Assembly (NCBI GenBank): GCA_015069135.1
Contig: SVJE01000004.1
Span: 62,001-126,000, forward strand
DNA: 64,000 nt
Reading direction: 5' to 3'
DNA from: Oscillospiraceae bacterium
GTDB lineage: Bacteria; Bacillota; Clostridia; UBA1212; SIG427
Shown: positions 59,885 to 64,000 of the stretch, one piece after another
Position numbering within the stretch: the stretch's first letter is position 1
How the letters are laid out: every line of letters begins with the position of its first letter
Program-made: the position numbers and the translations under genes
The notes under the pieces: model-generated
Told to the model about the DNA's origin: nothing
Seen by the model: only the letters and a program-made list of their open reading frames with translations
Database searches by the model: none

Positions 59885-61387
59885 TTATATTCTTCCGAAA
59901 TCCTTATTAAGTTGCCAATACCAACCTCTGTCAATCTTATTAAGACTATCCCAGGTGATTCTGATATTCCAGTTTCCTTCAGCAACTCCCGGTCTGTTAA
60001 ATCTGGTATCTCTACCCCAACCGGCTACATCCTGATAAGGAATTACAGTAAGATTAGCCTTGGACTGCCATAAACAACGGGCGACAGCCCTTACCAAAGG
60101 AGCTCCCGGACCACCTATAGTCCATACATCTTTTTCAGTTAAACCAATGTATCTTAAAGCATAATCCCTTTCCCATTCAGGGGCTTCGTAGAAATAGCCA
60201 AGTATTGTGTTGTTATCGTGAGTTCCTGTGTACGCAGCCACATTTTCAGAATAGTTGTGGGGAAGATGTGGTTCATTACAAGGTGCAAAAGCAAATTGCA
60301 TTACTCTCATTCCCGGATAACCTGTATCATCAATAAGTTTATACACATCTTCGTCCAAAGAACCTAAGTCTTCAGCTAAAATATTTGCATCAGGATATAC
60401 TTCCTTAACCTTAGTAAAAAGTTTCATGCCGGGTCCTTTAACCCAGCAACCGGCTTTGGCAGACTCACTGCCAGCAGGAATAGACCAAAATGCAGAAAAA
60501 CCTCTGAAATGATCAATGCGAACCGCATCATAAGTTTCCAAGGCACTTCCGATTCTTGCAAGCCACCATTTGTAACTGTCTTTATCCATGGCATCCCAGT
60601 TATACAAAGGATTTCCCCAAAGCTGACCGTCTTCGTTGAAAAAGTCAGGAGGGCAACCTGCAACTTCTGTAAGTTTGCCGTCTTCAACCTGGAAAAGTTC
60701 CGGGTGAGACCATAAATCTGCTGAACGGAAAGATGGGTAAATAGGCATATCACCCAGAATCTTTACGCTATGGTTATTGGCATAATTGTGTAAATCTTTC
60801 CATTGCTTTGAAAGAACCCACTGAACGAAAATATGGTAGCTATACTCCTGTAAGTTTTCTTCACGGAATTTTGTCAAAGATTCCTCGTCTCTGTTTGAAT
60901 AGGGAATAGGCCACTTAGTCCAGTCTGCATCTCCCATAACCTTAACCAAAGTCATAAAAAGGGCATAGTCAGGAAGCCAGTAGCTTTCTTCTTTGGTAAA
61001 ATCATCAATTTCTTTCTGGATCTCAGAATTTACACGGGTAAAAGCAATTCTTAAAGCAGTTTCTCTTAATACTTTAACAGCATCAAAGTCAACCCAATAT
61101 TCCTGCCCCTGCCATCTGGCTGCCTGTTCCTCTTCCTGAGTAAGAAGCCCCCATTCTGCTAAAAGACCGGGGTCAGCCAACAAAGGATTAAGGGCAAAAG
61201 CTGAAAAAGCGGTATAGGGACTATCTCCTAAATCCGGGTGGCCTAAAGGTAATACCTGCCACCAGGAAAAACCGCTTTCCTTTAACATATCTACAAAAAG
61301 CCGGGACTCTTTACCAAAAGTGCCGGAACCATAGGGCCCCGGCAACATGGTTATATGAGCCAATAATCCGGATGAACGATTAAACAT
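59885..61387 (-). CDS. malQ: 4-alpha-glucanotransferase (GH77)
   Basis: 500 residues, no signal peptide. GH77 motifs: SGLLAHITMLPGPYGSGTFG at the start, WWQVLPLGHPDLGDSPY, nucleophile region AVRIDHFRGF (Asp near 291), acid/base in ILAEDLGSLDEDVYKLI and TGTHDNNTILGYF. Transfers glucan segments in maltodextrin or glycogen metabolism. GGAGG before the ATG at 61387. Follows the GH3 gene by 23 nt on the same strand, probably as an operon. Confidence 0.96.
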   Translation of the reverse strand: MFNRSSGLLAHITMLPGPYGSGTFGKESRLFVDMLKESGFSWWQVLPLGHPDLGDSPYTAFSAFALNPLLADPGLLAEWGLLTQEEEQAARWQGQEYWVDFDAVKVLRETALRIAFTRVNSEIQKEIDDFTKEESYWLPDYALFMTLVKVMGDADWTKWPIPYSNRDEESLTKFREENLQEYSYHIFVQWVLSKQWKDLHNYANNHSVKILGDMPIYPSFRSADLWSHPELFQVEDGKLTEVAGCPPDFFNEDGQLWGNPLYNWDAMDKDSYKWWLARIGSALETYDAVRIDHFRGFSAFWSIPAGSESAKAGCWVKGPGMKLFTKVKEVYPDANILAEDLGSLDEDVYKLIDDTGYPGMRVMQFAFAPCNEPHLPHNYSENVAAYTGTHDNNTILGYFYEAPEWERDYALRYIGLTEKDVWTIGGPGAPLVRAVARCLWQSKANLTVIPYQDVAGWGRDTRFNRPGVAEGNWNIRITWDSLNKIDRGWYWQLNKDFGRI

Positions 61388-61410
61388 AAGTCATCCTCCA
61401 AAGGAATATT

Positions 61411-63603
61411 TTACAGAACAAAACTCTTAATCTGATTTTCAAATCTTACAATATATTCACCATGCTCGATTTCTTTTTCAGATTTTTCGTTAATGAAATA
61501 GAAATCATCATAGCCAAGATCAAATGCGACCACTTTGCTTTCACCTGGTTCAAGATAAATCTTGTCAAAACCACGGAGTCTGTGAACATAAGGTGTAATA
61601 CGGCAACAAACGTCAGTTAAGTACATAAGTACTGCGTGCTTAGAAGCCATTTTACCAATATTCTTTACAGTAACTTCAACGTGAGCTGTGCCGGCTTTTT
61701 CGTCAGTTGTAATATTAAGATCTGAATATTCAAATTCTGTATATGAAAGACCATAGCCAAATGGGTAAAGCGGATGAGGCGTTTCAAATACATAGTCTCT
61801 TCCGGGATGCTCAGGTGAACCACCTGCTTTGTAGTAACCTCTGGCACTTGGCTTGTGGTTATAGAAGCAAGGAATCTGTCCTGTAACTTTAGGGAAGGTA
61901 ATAGGTAAACGACCGGATGGTGATACATCACCAAAAATAATGTCGCAAAGAGCATTACCGCCCTGTTCGCCGGGATACCAGGCCTCAATAACTGCCTTGG
62001 AAAGTTCAGCCTCTTTTCCTATGCAGTAAGGACGACCTGTTTCCAATACTAAGATTACAGGTGTACCTGTAGCAGCAACTTCATTAAGAAGATTTCTCTG
62101 ACATTCCGGTAAAATAAGTTCTGTAAGGTCAAAACCTTCGCCACAAGTAACACCGGCACCAACGCCCGGGTCACCCCAACCGATACCACCAAAGAAGTTA
62201 CTGTTATCGCCCAGTACTAAAATAGCAACGTCAGCGTCTTTAGCAAGACGCGCAGCAGCTTCAATTTCTCCTGTATCAGAAGCTACTGTACCGCAACCTC
62301 TTGCAAAGAGTACGTTTTCGCTACCCAATACATTTTCCATAGCCTTACGGAGAGTAATAGCATTTTCGCCTGCAAAAGGTGGAGTGTAGTCACCTAACTG
62401 AACTACGTCAGCATTAGGTCCCATGACTGCAATCTTCTTAATCTTTGATTTATCTAATGGTAAAATGCCGTCGTTCTTCAAGAGTACTGTTGATTCCTGT
62501 GCTGCAATTCTTGCCAGCTTAACGTCATTTTCATTTCTTAAGTAATTTGTACCGTTTTCGTCAATGTATGGGTTTTCAAAAAGGCCTAAGCGGAACTTAA
62601 CAGAAAGAATTCTGGAAACAGCCAGGTCAACTTCTTCCATAGGAATAATACCGTCTTTAATCTGCTGTACAAATTCTTCGTTGAAGCCGTATGGGTCAGG
62701 AGCTTCCATATCCATACCGGCGTGAAGCGCCATTTTACCGGCTTCAACAGGAGACGGTGCTACGTGATGTAAGAAGTGAAGCATTCCTACTGCGCTGTAG
62801 TCAGAAATTGTAAATCCGTCAAAGCCAAGCTCGTCTCTTAAAATATCTGTAAGATAATATCTGGAGCCATGAACAGGAATACCGTCGATTTCGCCATAAG
62901 AAGGCATCAGAGACATAGCACCGGCTTCTGTAATAGCTGCTCTGAATGGCTCTAACATATTTTCTCTTAATTCTCTTTCGCCTACGTGTGCAGGAGCTAT
63001 GTTAAGGCCGCCTTCAGGGCTGCCGTAAGCTAAATAGTGTTTAGGAGCACAGGCTACACCGTATTCCTGAACTTTTTTTATGTATTCTGCACAAAGTCTT
63101 GATGTAAGGTATGGATCCTCACCATAGTTTTCCTCTGTACGACCCCAACGTGGATCTCTTGAAAGGTCAATGTTAGGGGCGTATGTGTGTCTTACACCAA
63201 CTGAAGAAGCCTCACGACCAATTGTATTAGCAATGTCTCTCATAAGGTTTTTATTAAATGTTGCACCAAGACCGATAGCCTGTGGGAACATTGTTGCGCC
63301 GGGACACATAAGTCCATGGATAGATTCACTGGCAACTAACATTGGAATACCCAATCTGGTGTTTTCCATAATATGCTTCTGAATACGGTTAAGCTCTTTA
63401 ATAGGCGCACTCTGAACATAGGTTGAGCTTGGCTCATATTCAGGGAAACAACCCTCGTCTAACCATTTATCAAGGTCTTTATAATCTGCGCTTAAACGCA
63501 TCTGGTTAACTTTATCCTCAACGGTCATTCTGCTTAAGAGATCTTTAACTCTATCTTCAACAGAAGCTTCAGGATTTTTATAAAGGGGAATATTGGTACT
63601 CAT
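61411..63603 (-). CDS. Beta-glucosidase-type glycoside hydrolase family 3, intracellular
   Basis: 730 residues without signal peptide. GH3 N-domain barrel (LGIPMLVASESIHGL, APNIDLSRDPRWGRTEENYGEDPYL, KHYLAYG, nucleophile D268 in FDGFTISDYSAVG), C-domain sandwich (IAVMGPNADVVQLGDYTPPF, GDNSNFFGG, GEGFDLTELILPECQ) and fibronectin-III-like end (YPFGYGLSYTEFEYSDL ...). Hydrolyses beta-linked di- or oligosaccharides taken up by the cell; beta-glucoside versus xyloside specificity is not certain. GGAG precedes the ATG. First gene of a GH3-malQ operon. Confidence 0.93.
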   Translation of the reverse strand: MSTNIPLYKNPEASVEDRVKDLLSRMTVEDKVNQMRLSADYKDLDKWLDEGCFPEYEPSSTYVQSAPIKELNRIQKHIMENTRLGIPMLVASESIHGLMCPGATMFPQAIGLGATFNKNLMRDIANTIGREASSVGVRHTYAPNIDLSRDPRWGRTEENYGEDPYLTSRLCAEYIKKVQEYGVACAPKHYLAYGSPEGGLNIAPAHVGERELRENMLEPFRAAITEAGAMSLMPSYGEIDGIPVHGSRYYLTDILRDELGFDGFTISDYSAVGMLHFLHHVAPSPVEAGKMALHAGMDMEAPDPYGFNEEFVQQIKDGIIPMEEVDLAVSRILSVKFRLGLFENPYIDENGTNYLRNENDVKLARIAAQESTVLLKNDGILPLDKSKIKKIAVMGPNADVVQLGDYTPPFAGENAITLRKAMENVLGSENVLFARGCGTVASDTGEIEAAARLAKDADVAILVLGDNSNFFGGIGWGDPGVGAGVTCGEGFDLTELILPECQRNLLNEVAATGTPVILVLETGRPYCIGKEAELSKAVIEAWYPGEQGGNALCDIIFGDVSPSGRLPITFPKVTGQIPCFYNHKPSARGYYKAGGSPEHPGRDYVFETPHPLYPFGYGLSYTEFEYSDLNITTDEKAGTAHVEVTVKNIGKMASKHAVLMYLTDVCCRITPYVHRLRGFDKIYLEPGESKVVAFDLGYDDFYFINEKSEKEIEHGEYIVRFENQIKSFVL

Positions 63604-63740
63604 ATCAAATCTCCTTGTCTTTCATTAATAATGCTGTGGCTAGTATAACACATTACTGTAAAATAGTGTAGAGGAAATGTTTGAAAAATTCTGCGTGAAG
63701 TGCTTTTAAAAAGAACTGCAGGTGAAAATATTGGTGAAGT

Positions 63741-64000
63741 CGCCGACGAAAGCAGGGAAATGAAGGTGGTGTCGTTGAGTTCGGTCGAAAACTCGCCGAC
63801 AAAAGCAGAAAATGAGAGAGATGTCGTGGAGTTTGGACGGAAAAGTCGCCGACGAAAGCAGAAAATGGGAGAGATGTCGTGGAGTTTGGACGGAAAAGTC
63901 GCCGACAAAAGCAGAAAAAGGGAGATTTGTGGTTGAGTTTGACTAAAACTCGCCGACGAAAGCAGGAAATGAGAGAGATGTCGTGGAGTTTGGACGGAAA
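63741..64000. repeat. 53-bp tandem repeat array (at least five units, runs off the window)
   Basis: CGCCGAC cores start at 63741, 63794, 63847, 63900 and 63951: spacings 53, 53, 53 and 51. The shared unit is cgccgacRaaagcagRaaat, gagagagatgtcgtggagt, ttggacggaaaagt. Units 2 and 3 are nearly identical. The period is not a multiple of three and the unit shows frame stops, so it is not protein coding. The 137 bp between the GH3 start and the array hold a TGTTATACT extended -10 for the GH3 gene (63649-63642) and nothing else recognised. Confidence 0.93.

Noticed and set aside
63700-63936. 78-codon reading frame across the 53-bp array
   Set aside because: Period is not divisible by three, no ribosome-binding site, composition follows the repeat; not a gene.
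63741-64000. CRISPR array
   Set aside because: Repeat units are contiguous with no variable spacers, the period is 53 bp throughout, and no cas gene is nearby.

Overview
The window looks like the chromosome of a low-GC, strictly anaerobic, endospore-forming member of the class Clostridia, most likely Lachnospiraceae or a close relative. This is inferred from gene content: an alpha/beta-type SASP, a YtxC-like sporulation protein, a PdaB-like deacetylase, the SCIFF peptide with its radical-SAM maturase, anaerobic ribonucleotide reductase, rubrerythrin, meso-DAP dehydrogenase, class A RNase P RNA, and Thr/Pro-rich linkers in surface proteins. No tRNA, rRNA, CRISPR, prophage or transposase gene was seen.

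Layout. 0-5 kb: end of a uracil permease gene, an EamA exporter, ribosome hibernation factor, and an XRE-cupin regulator coupled to an acyl-CoA synthetase. 4.8-8.3 kb: a Cu/Zn-SOD-family protein, scfA-scfB and a PLP decarboxylase. 8.3-15.1 kb (minus): leuA-leuC-leuD-leuB-ilvB-ilvN, headed by a very short leader holding a 22-codon ORF that appears leaderless and a terminator. 15.2-19 kb (plus): a MarR-FakB (DegV) fusion, fakA and a HAD phosphatase. 19-26 kb: asnB, trmK-nif3-trmB, ddh and rnpB. 26-32.4 kb: a sigma-70 factor, a MazEF-type pair, small spore and membrane proteins, a DUF6873-type protein, ytxC, a P-loop/Asp23 fusion and a DUF6062-type protein. 32.5-41 kb: LPG-synthase-like membrane protein, fucI, cytidine deaminase, two envelope proteins, PdaB-like deacetylase, SSB-like protein and a small P-loop protein. 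41-54.5 kb: the priA ... def-fmt-rlmN-stp-prkC-rsgA-rpe housekeeping run, interrupted by divergent xth/rbr and extended by an aminotransferase and a GH29 fucosidase. 54.6-64 kb: lipoprotein, nrdD-nrdG under apparent NrdR control, a surface phosphoesterase, malQ and a GH3 beta-glucosidase.

How the genes work together. leu/ilv genes supply leucine and the shared branched-chain precursors. The FakB-FakA pair activates exogenous fatty acids, and its fused MarR domain suggests the binding protein is also a regulator. fucI and the fucosidase form a dispersed fucose-use route; malQ and the GH3 enzyme process glucans. Stp/PrkC provide Ser/Thr phosphorylation signalling.

Repeats are the most striking part. 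(1) The 8-mer GGTAAAAT/ATTTTACC occurs about 70 times by hand count (around 4 expected from base composition), on both strands, in genes and between them. (2) A GGGGTC(N)nGACCCC palindrome is dispersed over 2-40 kb and lies in frame inside coding genes at least three times. (3) Three copies of a roughly 140-bp composite element are bounded by such palindromes. (4) A 53-bp tandem repeat with a CGCCGAC core ends the window, with relatives at 43.3-43.6 kb. (5) There are several local short-repeat arrays.
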